From: Neobacillus sp. OS1-2
Lineage (GTDB): Bacteria > Bacillota > Bacilli > Bacillales > Cytobacillaceae
NCBI RefSeq assembly: GCF_030915505.1
Contig: NZ_CP133265.1
Coordinates: 1,736,001-1,800,000 of the forward strand
DNA: 64,000 bases
Direction of reading: 5' to 3'
The translations under genes and the position numbers were made by a program. Below, piece by piece: positions 18,159-26,277 of the stretch. Every line of letters starts with the position of its first letter. Position 1 is the first letter of the stretch. The notes beneath the pieces are model-generated. The model ran no database searches and was not told the DNA's origin. It saw only the letters and a list, made by a program, of their open reading frames with translations.

Positions 18159-18195
18159 AAAAGCCGTGAACCACTTTCATTGGTTCACGGCTTTT
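18159..18195 (-). terminator. Terminator of lipL
   Basis: AAAAGCCGTGAACCA and TGGTTCACGGCTTTT form a 15-bp stem with a T run on either strand, touching the lipL stop codon. It can also end rsfA readthrough. Confidence 0.9.
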
Positions 18196-19029
18196 TTACA
18201 TCTCAGCAAGTTTCTCATTCCGGTCAATGACCCGTTGAACATATCCGGGAAATAATTCAAGCTCGTACTCATTCAGCTGCCCTGCAGCCAAAACGTCACT
18301 ATTCGCCTTTAACTGCTTTAATAGCCGCAGCATCACGTCAGCAATCGATAAAGGTGTCCCAAGCAATTCTGACAGGGAGGCCATTACTTCCGGAACTATT
18401 TCCGGATAAACAAATTTCGTCTGTTCATCCCTTTTCGCCAGTTTGTAAAATTGCCGCACTAACGCGGCACGATCCCGTCCGCTGCCATTCACACAAAGGT
18501 ATATCTGAACGGCCACGCCTCTTTTAAGACGGCGTTGGGAAATACCAGCGAACTTTTTCCCCTTAATACTAAGATCATAGCTTCCCGGGCAATAAGAACC
18601 GACGATTTCCCGGGCATCGATTGGCTGTTCCGGAAAGTCAGCAAACATCTGTTGGATCAACTGCCACATCACCTCATAGCCGCGATTGATATCGATCCCT
18701 TTTTCTGCCTCTGGAAAAATCAGCGAGATATTCAGGACGCCTTCATCTAGGACAACCGCTAACCCGCCGGAATTTCGGACAATTACCTGATAGCCCTCTT
18801 TTTGTAAAAATTGAACGCCTTCCTGCACAAATGGCAGTCTCGTATCCTGGATCCCGAGGACAATCGTATGATGGTGCACCCACGTCCGCGCTGTTGCCGG
18901 TGCTTCACCAGCTCCGACCGAGGCACATAAGGTATCATCGGTTCCAAATGATTGTAATGCCTGAAAATGAACGCCGAGCGCGGATTGGTCCATAATCCGC
19001 CACTCCGGCTGCCGCAATAAACCTGCCAT
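18196..19029 (-). CDS. lipL: Octanoyl-[GcvH]:protein N-octanoyltransferase
   Basis: A 277-residue amidotransferase of the lipoate ligase fold. It moves octanoyl from GcvH to the E2 subunits of 2-oxoacid dehydrogenases. The region [20 protein letters not shown], the [20 protein letters not shown] motif and the conserved Cys in [19 protein letters not shown] (about residue 145, the acyl-thioester Cys of the family) are seen. ATG 19029 is chosen over the frame start 19050 because AAGGGG lies 9 nt upstream and [11 protein letters not shown] aligns with B. subtilis LipL. pta follows on the same strand. Confidence 0.93.
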   Translation of the reverse strand: MAGLLRQPEWRIMDQSALGVHFQALQSFGTDDTLCASVGAGEAPATARTWVHHHTIVLGIQDTRLPFVQEGVQFLQKEGYQVIVRNSGGLAVVLDEGVLNISLIFPEAEKGIDINRGYEVMWQLIQQMFADFPEQPIDAREIVGSYCPGSYDLSIKGKKFAGISQRRLKRGVAVQIYLCVNGSGRDRAALVRQFYKLAKRDEQTKFVYPEIVPEVMASLSELLGTPLSIADVMLRLLKQLKANSDVLAAGQLNEYELELFPGYVQRVIDRNEKLAEM

Positions 19030-19115
19030 ATTGAAAAACCCCTTAAGCATAATAATCTCATTTTATCATAAAAAAAGAAGCCAGCCCCACACACAGGACT
19101 AGCTCCAACTCTACC

Positions 19116-20090
19116 TTATAACCCTTGCGCTGCGGTAATTAACGCAAGCTTGTACACATCTTCTTCATTACAGCCGCGGGACAGATCGTTCACCGGTGCG
19201 TTCAACCCTTGTAAAATCGGGCCCACTGCCTCAAATCCACCTAAGCGCTGGGCAATTTTATACCCGATGTTGCCGGCTTCAAGGCTTGGGAAAATAAACA
19301 CGTTTGCATCGCCTTGCAGTACAGAACCCGGTGCCTTACTTTTTGCCACCGATGGAACAAATGCAGCGTCGAACTGGAATTCACCGTCCAATACAAGCGA
19401 AGCATCACGGCGTTTTGCCTCTGCCACCGCTTCGACGACTCTTTCCGTCTCAGGTGATTTTGCTGAGCCCTTCGTGGAAAAACTCAACATCGCGATCCGC
19501 GGCTCAATATCAAACATCTCTGCAGTCTTCGCACTTTCAATCGCGATTTCCGCTAAATCATTGCTGTCCGGTGCAATATTGATGGCACAGTCGGCAAACA
19601 CATATTTTTCATCCTCACGAACCATGATAAAGACGCCGGACGTTTTCTTCACGCCAGCTTTCGTTTTAATAATTTGCAAGGCCGGGCGAACCGTATCAGC
19701 CGTTGAATGGGCTGCGCCGCTCACCAAACCATGTGCTTTATTTAAATACACTAGCATCGTGCCAAAATAGTTTTCGTCAAGCAAGATTTTGCGGGCATCC
19801 TCTTCCGTTGCCTTCCCTTTACGGCGCTCAACAAACGCTGCAACCATTTCATCCATTCCAGCATAACTGGCAGGATCATAGATTTCCGCTGCTTCCAGGG
19901 AAACACCAACCTCCGCAGCTTTCGCCTGTACTTTTTCAATATTACCAATCAATATCGGCGTGATTAATCTTTCCGCAGCCAAGCGGCCTGCCGCACGGAC
20001 AATTCGCTCGTCCAATCCTTCTGGAAAAACAATTCTTACATCACGTCCGGAAATTTTCTGTTTTAACCCTTCAAATAAATCACTCACCAT
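19116..20090 (-). CDS. pta: Phosphate acetyltransferase
   Basis: A 324-residue enzyme converting acetyl-CoA and phosphate to acetyl phosphate and CoA in overflow metabolism. Conserved pieces are GLDERIVRAAGRLA, GLVSGAAHSTADTVRPALQ, FADCAINIAPD, MLSFSTKGSAKSPE, DGEFQFDAAFVP and GNIGYKIAQRLGGF. The length is that of the short, single-domain Pta. The ATG at 20090 is preceded by AAGGGAGG. It lies between lipL and the divergent hemQ, as in B. subtilis. Confidence 0.97.
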   Translation of the reverse strand: MVSDLFEGLKQKISGRDVRIVFPEGLDERIVRAAGRLAAERLITPILIGNIEKVQAKAAEVGVSLEAAEIYDPASYAGMDEMVAAFVERRKGKATEEDARKILLDENYFGTMLVYLNKAHGLVSGAAHSTADTVRPALQIIKTKAGVKKTSGVFIMVREDEKYVFADCAINIAPDSNDLAEIAIESAKTAEMFDIEPRIAMLSFSTKGSAKSPETERVVEAVAEAKRRDASLVLDGEFQFDAAFVPSVAKSKAPGSVLQGDANVFIFPSLEAGNIGYKIAQRLGGFEAVGPILQGLNAPVNDLSRGCNEEDVYKLALITAAQGL

Positions 20091-20334
20091 TATTTCCTCC
20101 CTTAAAAAGCTTCCTCTACAAGCATACTTTACCGTGATAAAAATTCAAGCCGCACACTGCGTAGATAGCGTTTTCAATTAAATGTTTTTCTTTTCAAAAA
20201 ATTACACTCACATTTTTACTATTACCCGTTTTCTTAAAAACTATCCACTTGCCCTAAGTCGAGTGTTTAGAAAGGCGTCGCTTGGCCAAACTATGTTATA
20301 GTTATGGGTGAATGATTATTTAGGAGTGATACTA

Positions 20335-21078
20335 ATGAGTGAAGCAGCACAAACGCTTGAGGGCTGGTATTGCCTTCATGATTTCCGGACCATTGATTGG
20401 ACAACATGGAAAATGCTTTCCAGCGACGAACGCCAAACCGCCATTCACGAGTTTTTAAGTCTCGTTGAAAAATGGAATCAGACACAGGAACGTAAAGAAG
20501 GCAGCCATGCCCTATATACAATTGTTGGTCAAAAGGCTGATTTTATGATGATGATCCTTCGTCCAACGATGGAAGAGCTAAACGAAATTGAAACCGAATT
20601 CAACAAAACAAAATTAGCTGAATTCACGATTCCGGCTCATTCTTATGTATCAGTGGTAGAGCTCAGCAACTACTTGCCAGCGGGTGAGGATCCATACCAA
20701 AATCCACAAATCTTAGCACGCCTTTACCCTGCACTGCCAAAAACCAAGCATGTTTGCTTCTATCCAATGGACAAGCGCCGCGAGGGCAATGATAACTGGT
20801 ACATGCTGCCGATGGAAGAGCGTCGCAGTATGATGCGCAGTCATGGAATGATCGGCCGTACATATGCAGGAAAAGTCAAACAGATCATTACCGGATCCGT
20901 TGGCTTTGATGATTACGAATGGGGCGTTACCCTGTTTGCCGAGGATGCCCTTCAATTTAAAAAGCTTATTTATGAAATGCGTTTTGACGAAGTGAGTGCC
21001 CGCTACGGCGAATTTGGGGCTTTCTTTGTTGGTAATCTGTTAGAAGAAGAACGAGTAGCCAAGTTTCTTCATGTATAA
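20335..21078 (+). CDS. hemQ: Coproheme decarboxylase HemQ
   Basis: A 247-residue chlorite-dismutase-fold enzyme that oxidatively decarboxylates iron-coproporphyrin III to heme b, the last step of the Gram-positive heme pathway. It shows [45 protein letters not shown] and [20 protein letters not shown]; the His in the RSHGMIGR segment is near the proximal ligand. The frame opens at 20308, but TTAGGAGTG immediately precedes ATG 20335, giving [11 protein letters not shown]. Heme from this pathway also supplies NosC and FdhC encoded in the window. Confidence 0.95.
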   Translation: MSEAAQTLEGWYCLHDFRTIDWTTWKMLSSDERQTAIHEFLSLVEKWNQTQERKEGSHALYTIVGQKADFMMMILRPTMEELNEIETEFNKTKLAEFTIPAHSYVSVVELSNYLPAGEDPYQNPQILARLYPALPKTKHVCFYPMDKRREGNDNWYMLPMEERRSMMRSHGMIGRTYAGKVKQIITGSVGFDDYEWGVTLFAEDALQFKKLIYEMRFDEVSARYGEFGAFFVGNLLEEERVAKFLHV

Positions 21079-21097
21079 AAAACAAAAGTGAAAGATC

Positions 21098-21132
21098 AAA
21101 AAAGTTCCCAGCCAATGCTGGGAGCTTTTTTT
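21098..21132 (+). terminator. Terminator of hemQ
   Basis: AAG-TTCCCAGC pairs with GCTGGGAG-CTT across CAAT, followed by TTTTTTT, 20 nt after the stop. Confidence 0.9.
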
Positions 21133-21309
21133 ACGTTTTCGACTTCTATCTTCGGACTTTCCCTCATAGTAATAAAACAGCGAGTCTCAAGGTTTACCCC
21201 CTTTAACTGAAAGGACTTTTATTCTAGGATGCAGTCACCTTTTTGGGTTTTGGGGAGTATGAATAGAATGTTGGGCCATTCGTAATTATTCATTTTAGGA
21301 GGGAAAATG

Positions 21310-21783
21310 ATGAGCCAATATTATAATCAACAAGGGTTTCAGCCCTATACTGGTGCAGCCGGACAGCAGGGAGCTCAGCCAATCGCAGGCGGCGGGCAAG
21401 GTTTTATGCCCCCGCAGCAAACCTTTCCGCAATTTCCGCCAGCCGGCACTGGAGGGGTTCCAAGACCGCCTGTAGGTGGCGGGCAGACACCAGGTATGCT
21501 GCCAATTGAACAATCATACATCGAAAACATTCTGCGTTTGAATAAAGGGAAGCTTGTCACTGTCTTTGCCACCTTCGAGGGGAACAATCAGTGGAATGCG
21601 AAGGAATTTAAAGGAATCATTGAAGCAGCAGGAAGAGATCATGTGATTTTAAGTGACCCGCAACAAGGTACGCGTTTCCTCATCCCGATGGTCGCGGTCG
21701 ATTACATTACCTTTTCAGAAGAGATTGAGTATGAACCTTCATTTGGAGGCGCCCCGTCATTAGGTACTTATCCGCCAAGATAG
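21310..21783 (+). CDS. gerQ: Spore coat protein GerQ
   Basis: About 157 residues. A Gly/Gln/Pro-rich N-terminal half (to about residue 60) is followed by the conserved globular C-terminal half: PIEQSYIENILRLNKGKLVT, FKGIIEAAGRDHVILSDPQQ and FLIPMVAVDYITFSEEI. GerQ is a coat protein needed for the cortex-lytic enzyme CwlJ and is cross-linked by transglutaminase. AGGAGG lies 4 nt before ATG 21307 and 7 nt before ATG 21310; the second is preferred. The N-terminal lysines used for cross-linking in B. subtilis GerQ are not present in the first 60 residues here. Confidence 0.92.
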   Translation: MSQYYNQQGFQPYTGAAGQQGAQPIAGGGQGFMPPQQTFPQFPPAGTGGVPRPPVGGGQTPGMLPIEQSYIENILRLNKGKLVTVFATFEGNNQWNAKEFKGIIEAAGRDHVILSDPQQGTRFLIPMVAVDYITFSEEIEYEPSFGGAPSLGTYPPR

Positions 21784-21820
21784 AAAGGCGGAAGCGCCTT
21801 GGCGCTGAACAATTCTCGAA
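21783..21820 (+). repeat. Short remnant of the dispersed long repeat
   Basis: AAAGGCGGAAGCGCCTTGGCGCTGAACAATTCTC-like sequence immediately after the gerQ stop keeps only the two ends of the family (GGAAGCGCC and GGCGCT). Confidence 0.6.
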
Positions 21821-21831
21821 GCACTAAAAGC

Positions 21832-21867
21832 AAACACCAATTGGCCGTCAATTGGTGTTTATTTTTT
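21832..21867 (+). terminator. Terminator of gerQ
   Basis: AAACACCAATTG and CAATTGGTGTTT form a 12-bp stem, followed by ATTTTTTG. Confidence 0.85.
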
Positions 21868-21890
21868 GAAAAAAATCTACGTATGCACTT

Positions 21891-22262
21891 TTAAAAGTTC
21901 TTCACCGCTCCAACTATTATCAATACCCATGCCGCTAAGAAGCAAACACCGCCAATCGGGGTAATCGCACCTAACACGCCTACCTTTGTTAAGCTTAACA
22001 GGTACAAGCTGCCGCTGAACAAAATAATTCCGGCAAGCATTAACCAGCCTGACCAGCTGAATAACGAGCTTACCCCGACCTTCCCCAGCAGAATCCCTAT
22101 GATTAAGATCCCGGTTGCATGGAACATTTGATAGGTTACACCCGTTTTCCAGATCTCCAAGTAATGGGCATCGAGCCTGTCCTTTAATCCGTGTGCACCA
22201 AAGGCACCAAGGGCGACTGCCAAAAAAGCATTAATGGCGCCGACAATAATAAATGTTTTCAC
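21891..22262 (-). CDS. ywdK: DUF423 membrane protein (YwdK)
   Basis: 123 residues with four membrane helices; the signature GAINAFLAVALGAFGAHGLK near the N-terminus and TGVTYQMFHATGILIIG mark the DUF423 family. Function is unknown. The start is GTG at 22262 with GGGAGG 8 nt upstream. It follows ywdI closely on the same strand, so they form a small operon. Confidence 0.9.
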   Translation of the reverse strand: MKTFIIVGAINAFLAVALGAFGAHGLKDRLDAHYLEIWKTGVTYQMFHATGILIIGILLGKVGVSSLFSWSGWLMLAGIILFSGSLYLLSLTKVGVLGAITPIGGVCFLAAWVLIIVGAVKNF

Positions 22263-22277
22263 TTAAAAATCCTCCCT

Positions 22278-22580
22278 TTAAAAATCAAATAACGAATCGC
22301 CATTGGCTTCATCGTCCATCTCTATTTTTTTCGCCTGCGGCAGTGATGCCGGCTGCTGAAAAACTTGCTGTGCCATTACGGGCTGTTGAAACACCGGCTG
22401 TGTGATAACAGGTGCTGGTTGCTGTTTCATGGGCACTTCTGGTTTTTCATCTAAAATTAATTCGCATAATATTTTAATAGAGTACACTTTTTCCCGCAAG
22501 CCTTCTGGCTTCGCACTACTTTTCGCCAGCTTCAATTCTTCGTCTATTTTTGCAAGTAATGTTTGGATGGATATATTCAC
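22278..22580 (-). CDS. ywdI: YwdI family protein
   Basis: 100 residues. A conserved helical N-terminus (ISIQTLLAKIDEELKLAKSS, then LREKVYSIKILCELIL) is followed by a Gln/Pro-rich low-complexity linker (VITQPVFQQPVMAQQVFQQP) and an acidic C-terminus ending DSLFDF. It matches the YwdI/DUF5327 family; function unknown. The start is a GTG at 22580 with AAGGG 10 nt upstream. A parS site lies 57 nt upstream. Confidence 0.85.
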   Translation of the reverse strand: MNISIQTLLAKIDEELKLAKSSAKPEGLREKVYSIKILCELILDEKPEVPMKQQPAPVITQPVFQQPVMAQQVFQQPASLPQAKKIEMDDEANGDSLFDF

Positions 22581-22636
22581 TTCGACATTTCCCTTCCATT
22601 TCTCTTATTTCACCTGGATCTTCGACAATTTTCGAA

Positions 22637-22652
22637 TGTTCCACGTGAAACA
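22637..22652. other. parS chromosome-segregation site
   Basis: TGTTCCACGTGAAACA matches the 16-bp ParB (Spo0J) consensus TGTTNCACGTGAAACA at every position. ParB loads here and spreads, recruiting Soj and SMC. The site is intergenic, between ywdI and modA. In Bacillus such sites cluster around oriC, which agrees with the gene order of the window. Confidence 0.93.
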
Positions 22653-22800
22653 AGTAAATATTTGTCAAATACTTACTATTTGTCTTTTCAGTTTGCTACA
22701 TCCTATTGTATCTCATAACCATTTAAAAAGCATATTGTGAGGTTTTTCATTCCATATCGTACTATCCCTCGTTATAATGAGGTGAAAGGGGCGAGATCAT

Positions 22801-23586
22801 TTGAAAAAAACGTATCTATTTTTTTTAACTGTCATTTTGTTAGTTTTTACAGGTTGTTCTGCTGAGCAGGATGATCCCCTGCAGAGTGCCCCCGAAAAAG
22901 ACGTTGAGCTAACGATTTCCGCTGCAGCTAGTCTGCAGGATGCTTTACATGAAATTACCGCAAATTTCAACCAGGACCATGATTCCATTAAAATCAATTA
23001 TAACTTTGGTGCTACCGGCGCTCTGCAGCAACAAATTTCACAAGGCGCTCCCGTTGACCTTTTTTTCTCTGCCGCAGAAGACAAATTTGATCAATTAGTC
23101 ACTGATGGACTGATTGTAGAGAAAAATGGCACCGATCTTATTAGAAATGAGCTTGTGCTCATCGCTCCAAAGGAATCTGCTAAAGGTATTCAAGCATTTG
23201 AAGACCTCACAAAGGCAGATAAACTCTCCATCGGAACACCTGAATCTGTTCCAGCAGGTGCTTATGGGAAAGAGGTATTAGAAAAGCTGAAGCTTTGGAG
23301 TGCAATAGAAGGAAAAATTGTTTATGCAAAAGACGTCCGCCAAGTCCTTACATATGTAGAAACCGGAAATGTGGATGCGGGGATTGTGTATAAAACCGAT
23401 GCACTAACATCAGATAAGGTAGTGATTGTATCGACTGCTGCTGAAGATACACATACGCCAATTGTGTATCCCGTGGGCATCGTCAAGGCAAGTAGCCATC
23501 TGAAAGAAGCCATGTTATTCTATGAATATCTGCAAACAAAAGAAGCCATGAAGGTGTTTGAAAAATACGGATTTAAGGGAATGTAA
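22801..23586 (+). CDS. modA: Molybdate-binding lipoprotein ModA
   Basis: A 261-residue extracellular solute-binding lipoprotein. The signal peptide ends with lipobox VFTGC (Cys about 20). Conserved ModA pieces are ELTISAAASLQDALHEI, NYNFGATGALQQQISQGAPV, DLFFSAAEDKFDQLV, GTPESVPAGAYGKEVLEKL and NVDAGIVYKTDA. It starts at TTG 22801 with AAAGGGG upstream. modB follows after 9 nt. It supplies molybdate for the formate dehydrogenase/Mo-cofactor genes on the opposite strand. Confidence 0.95.
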   Translation: MKKTYLFFLTVILLVFTGCSAEQDDPLQSAPEKDVELTISAAASLQDALHEITANFNQDHDSIKINYNFGATGALQQQISQGAPVDLFFSAAEDKFDQLVTDGLIVEKNGTDLIRNELVLIAPKESAKGIQAFEDLTKADKLSIGTPESVPAGAYGKEVLEKLKLWSAIEGKIVYAKDVRQVLTYVETGNVDAGIVYKTDALTSDKVVIVSTAAEDTHTPIVYPVGIVKASSHLKEAMLFYEYLQTKEAMKVFEKYGFKGM

Positions 23587-23595
23587 AAAACAAAC

Positions 23596-24258
23596 ATGAC
23601 AGACCATTTTTGGGATCCTGTCAAACTATCGCTCGAGGTCGCGGTTGTTTCAGGATGCATTGTACTAGTTTTAGGATTATTTATTGGGCATTGGATGGCA
23701 AAGGCAAGCTTCAAAGGGAAGACTGTGATGGAAACCCTCTTCCTTTTTCCATTAGTGCTACCGCCAACCGTGGTCGGTTTTTTGTTACTAGTGGTCTTTG
23801 GAAAAAAAAGTCCTGTTGGCCAATTCATCGAGTGGTTTTTCCACCAGCCGCTCATTTTCACGTGGTGGGCAGCGGTGGTGGCTGCTTTGGTTGTCGCCTT
23901 CCCACTTATGTATCAATCGGCGAAGGCTGGGTTTGAAGGGGTAGACCGTGATGTTGAAGACGCTGCCCGCGTAGACGGGGCAAACCACCTGCAACTATTT
24001 TTGCTGGTTTCCGTCCCGCTTGCACTTCGGTCGATAATTTCGGGAGGCATCTTAAGTTTTGCTCGTGCGTTAGGTGAATTTGGCGCGACACTCATGTTCG
24101 CGGGCAATATTCCCGGGAAAACACAGACCATTCCTACCGCCATCTATGTTGCCATTGACTCCGGCAACATGAAGCTGGCCTGGCTATGGGTATTATGCAT
24201 GATTGGGATTTCCTTCTTGATGCTCTCTCTCGTTCAGCTCTCAAAGGGGAAAAGGTAA
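23596..24258 (+). CDS. modB: Molybdate ABC transporter permease ModB
   Basis: A 220-residue permease with about five membrane helices. The ABC-permease EAA loop is EDAARVDGANHLQLFLLVSV followed by PLALRSIISG, and RALGEFGATLMFAGNIPGKT is typical of ModB. It lies 9 nt after modA and is followed by a terminator, so no modC ATPase gene is in this operon. The same modAB-only arrangement is known in B. subtilis (yvgL-yvgM), which suggests a shared or distant ATPase. Confidence 0.95.
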   Translation: MTDHFWDPVKLSLEVAVVSGCIVLVLGLFIGHWMAKASFKGKTVMETLFLFPLVLPPTVVGFLLLVVFGKKSPVGQFIEWFFHQPLIFTWWAAVVAALVVAFPLMYQSAKAGFEGVDRDVEDAARVDGANHLQLFLLVSVPLALRSIISGGILSFARALGEFGATLMFAGNIPGKTQTIPTAIYVAIDSGNMKLAWLWVLCMIGISFLMLSLVQLSKGKR

Positions 24259-24290
24259 ACCCGTACCGGCATTGGGTACGGGTTACTTCT
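24258..24290 (+). terminator. Terminator of modAB
   Basis: AACCCGTACC and GGTACGGGTT pair across a 7-nt loop, followed by ACTTCTTTTA, directly at the modB stop codon. Confidence 0.8.
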
Positions 24291-24291
24291 T

Positions 24292-25311
24292 TTATCCCAA
24301 AATCCGCTGATACAGCGATTTGGCATGTGTTAAATCCTTCGTCCCGTGGATGAGGGCACGGCCATCTTGAAAAATAACCATCCGTTCTGCGCCGATCTCG
24401 ATCGATAATAAATAGGGATTGCCTTTTACGGTGTATCCAAGTCTGCTAAGCTGTCCGGAAAGCTGTTCTAGCGAAATTTCCCCTTTTGAAGACGGACGGA
24501 TTTGCACCGTATCACGGCCGCACAGCACCGTTGTCTTCGTCCTATTCTCAAGATCCAAATAGGGATATGTCCGCTCTTCCCCACAAGACAAGCAGCCAGT
24601 GAACTTTGCCTTCGACATTTTTAAACTAGTATATTGGTTCCGCCACATATCAAAGCTTGTGAAGGTGGTGCGCACTGCCTCCCAATCCTCGACTAACATT
24701 TTTAGCGCCTCCGTCGTCTGATGGGCAATCACCATTTGCACGGTTGGCGAAATGATCCCGCCCGTATCACATGTCATTCCTTGAAGTGGGATGGTCCTTA
24801 GTAAGCAATTTAAACAAGGGGTCTTCCCGGGAATGATCGAAAAACTCATCCCGAAGCTGCCGACACAAGCTCCATAAATCCACGGAATCTTGTATTTTTG
24901 CGAAATATCATTCATTAGCATTCTAGTTTCAAAATTATCGGTAGCATCCAGCATCAAATCAACACCAGGCACTAGATCTTCCATCATCTCAGCGGTGGCA
25001 TCGCCAATGATCCCGCGAATGTCTACATCAGAATTAATGGCACGGAGGCGTTTTTCCGCTGCTGCCGCCTTCGGAAGCTTTTCATTCACATCTTCTTCAG
25101 TGTAAAGTTGCTGTCGCTGGAGATTGCTTGCTTCCACGTAATCACGATCAACAATGGTGACTTTGCCCACTCCAGCACGTGTCAGAATCTCGGCGCTCCC
25201 TGAGCCAAGTGCACCGGCACCAATAATGAGGACGTGCTTTCTGCTTATCTTTTCTTGGCCCTCTTTGCCGATTCCCGGAAAGAGAATTTGCCTTGAATAT
25301 CGTTCGTTCAT
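24292..25311 (-). CDS. moeB: MoeB/ThiF family adenylyltransferase
   Basis: A 339-residue E1-like enzyme that adenylates the C-terminal Gly-Gly of MoaD for thiocarboxylate formation in molybdopterin synthesis. The nucleotide fold is IIGAGALGSGSAEILTRAGV (about residues 30-50). RQQLYTEEDV, the Asp in LMLDATDNFETR and zinc CxxC pairs PCLNC and GCLSC follow. A C-terminal extension of about 80 residues is non-rhodanese. It is last in the moe/moa gene order and separated from moaD by a 51-bp array, so separate transcription is possible. ThiF or HesA activity cannot be excluded, but context favours MoeB. Confidence 0.9.
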   Translation of the reverse strand: MNERYSRQILFPGIGKEGQEKISRKHVLIIGAGALGSGSAEILTRAGVGKVTIVDRDYVEASNLQRQQLYTEEDVNEKLPKAAAAEKRLRAINSDVDIRGIIGDATAEMMEDLVPGVDLMLDATDNFETRMLMNDISQKYKIPWIYGACVGSFGMSFSIIPGKTPCLNCLLRTIPLQGMTCDTGGIISPTVQMVIAHQTTEALKMLVEDWEAVRTTFTSFDMWRNQYTSLKMSKAKFTGCLSCGEERTYPYLDLENRTKTTVLCGRDTVQIRPSSKGEISLEQLSGQLSRLGYTVKGNPYLLSIEIGAERMVIFQDGRALIHGTKDLTHAKSLYQRILG

Positions 25312-25368
25312 CTATATGTGACCCCTTTCGAAAGAAAACCCGCCGATTGGCGAGCCTTTAGGGTATTT

Positions 25369-25521
25369 TGTGACCATCAGCATCAAATTTTCACTTTTTT
25401 GGGCACAATAAACTTTTTTTGTGACCGTTCTACTCGTCATTTTGCTTTATTGGTAACAATAAATCCTTTTTGTGACTGTCAGCCCCAATTTTCCGCTACT
25501 TCGGTAACAATAACCCGCACA
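25369..25521. repeat. 51-bp tandem array, unit TTTGTGACC...GGTAACAATAA
   Basis: TGTGAC recurs at 25369, 25420 and 25471 with exactly 51 bp spacing. Each unit opens with TTTGTGACC and closes with GGTAACAATAA (GGGCACAATAA in the first). The opening TTGTGACC and closing GGTAACAA are inverted repeats matching 7 of 8. It fills the gap between moaD and moeB. Confidence 0.85.
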
Positions 25522-25583
25522 GAGTGCCCGTCCTCTTCATTTTTTTGAACAATTTGGTATTATTGAAGCTAAAATCAGCCTAA

Positions 25584-25817
25584 TCAGCCGCCACTAACCG
25601 GCGGAATAAACGCAATCTCGTCACCGTCGCGAATTACCTCATCGTTTGAAGCAAACTCTTCATTAATGGCGGTCATCACGGTTTCCAAACGCGGCAAATC
25701 ATACTGCATCGATAACTCAGCCTTCAATTCAGCCACCGTTTTCCCGCCGGCTTCTAGCGACAAAGACTCCGAGCCTACTGCATCACGTAAATGAGCGAAA
25801 AACAATACTTTATTCAT
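25584..25817 (-). CDS. moaD: Molybdopterin synthase small subunit MoaD
   Basis: A 77-residue ubiquitin-like sulfur carrier ending IAFIPPVSGG; the terminal Gly-Gly is thiocarboxylated and donates sulfur to precursor Z. The N-terminus NKVLFFAHLRDAVGSESL is typical. ATG 25817 is preceded by GGAAGGTG and overlaps the moaE 3' end by 8 nt, showing co-transcription and likely coupled translation of the two synthase subunits. Confidence 0.96.
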   Translation of the reverse strand: MNKVLFFAHLRDAVGSESLSLEAGGKTVAELKAELSMQYDLPRLETVMTAINEEFASNDEVIRDGDEIAFIPPVSGG

Positions 25818-26277
25818 CTAAATCACCTTCCTCAGGCTTGCCGCTTGGATATGCGACCTTTTCAAGCTGATCCCCCATCCACGATTCGCCGTCTTCCCAA
25901 TGCTCTTTTTTCCAAATGGGGACAATTTCCTTGATTCGTTCAATCGCATAGCGGTTCGCTTCATAGGCGTCGGCGCGGTGCGGCGTCGAAACGGCGATCA
26001 CCACAGCAATATCGGTAATATCTAGGCGCCCGACCCGATGTGTAATCGCCACACAAGAGCCTGCCCAGCGCTCTTCAATTTCGGCACCAATCTGCTCAAG
26101 CTTTTTCACTGCCATCGCTTCATATGCTTCATAAATCAAAAACAATGTTTTCTTGCCATGGGTTAATTCGCGGACGGTTCCAATAAAGGTTGTAATCGCA
26201 CCCGCCTCACGCTGGACCACTTTATCAATCACCGCTTGAATATCAATCGGTTCTTTGGAAATTTCATACATCTTCAT
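25810..26277 (-). CDS. moaE: Molybdopterin synthase catalytic subunit MoaE
   Basis: A 155-residue subunit that, with MoaD, converts cyclic pyranopterin monophosphate to molybdopterin. Conserved pieces are GAITTFIGTVRELTHGK, LIYEAYEAMA, VAITHRVGRLDITDIAVVIA and the lysine segment VPIWKKEHWEDGESWMGD. It starts directly after the stop of the MoeA-fusion gene and overlaps moaD, within the Mo-cofactor operon. Confidence 0.96.
   Translation of the reverse strand: MKMYEISKEPIDIQAVIDKVVQREAGAITTFIGTVRELTHGKKTLFLIYEAYEAMAVKKLEQIGAEIEERWAGSCVAITHRVGRLDITDIAVVIAVSTPHRADAYEANRYAIERIKEIVPIWKKEHWEDGESWMGDQLEKVAYPSGKPEEGDLDE

Noticed and set aside
22741-22800. TATAAT at 22773 as the modA promoter
   Set aside because: No convincing -35 lies 17 bp upstream and the transcript would begin almost at the ribosome site, so it was not listed as a promoter.
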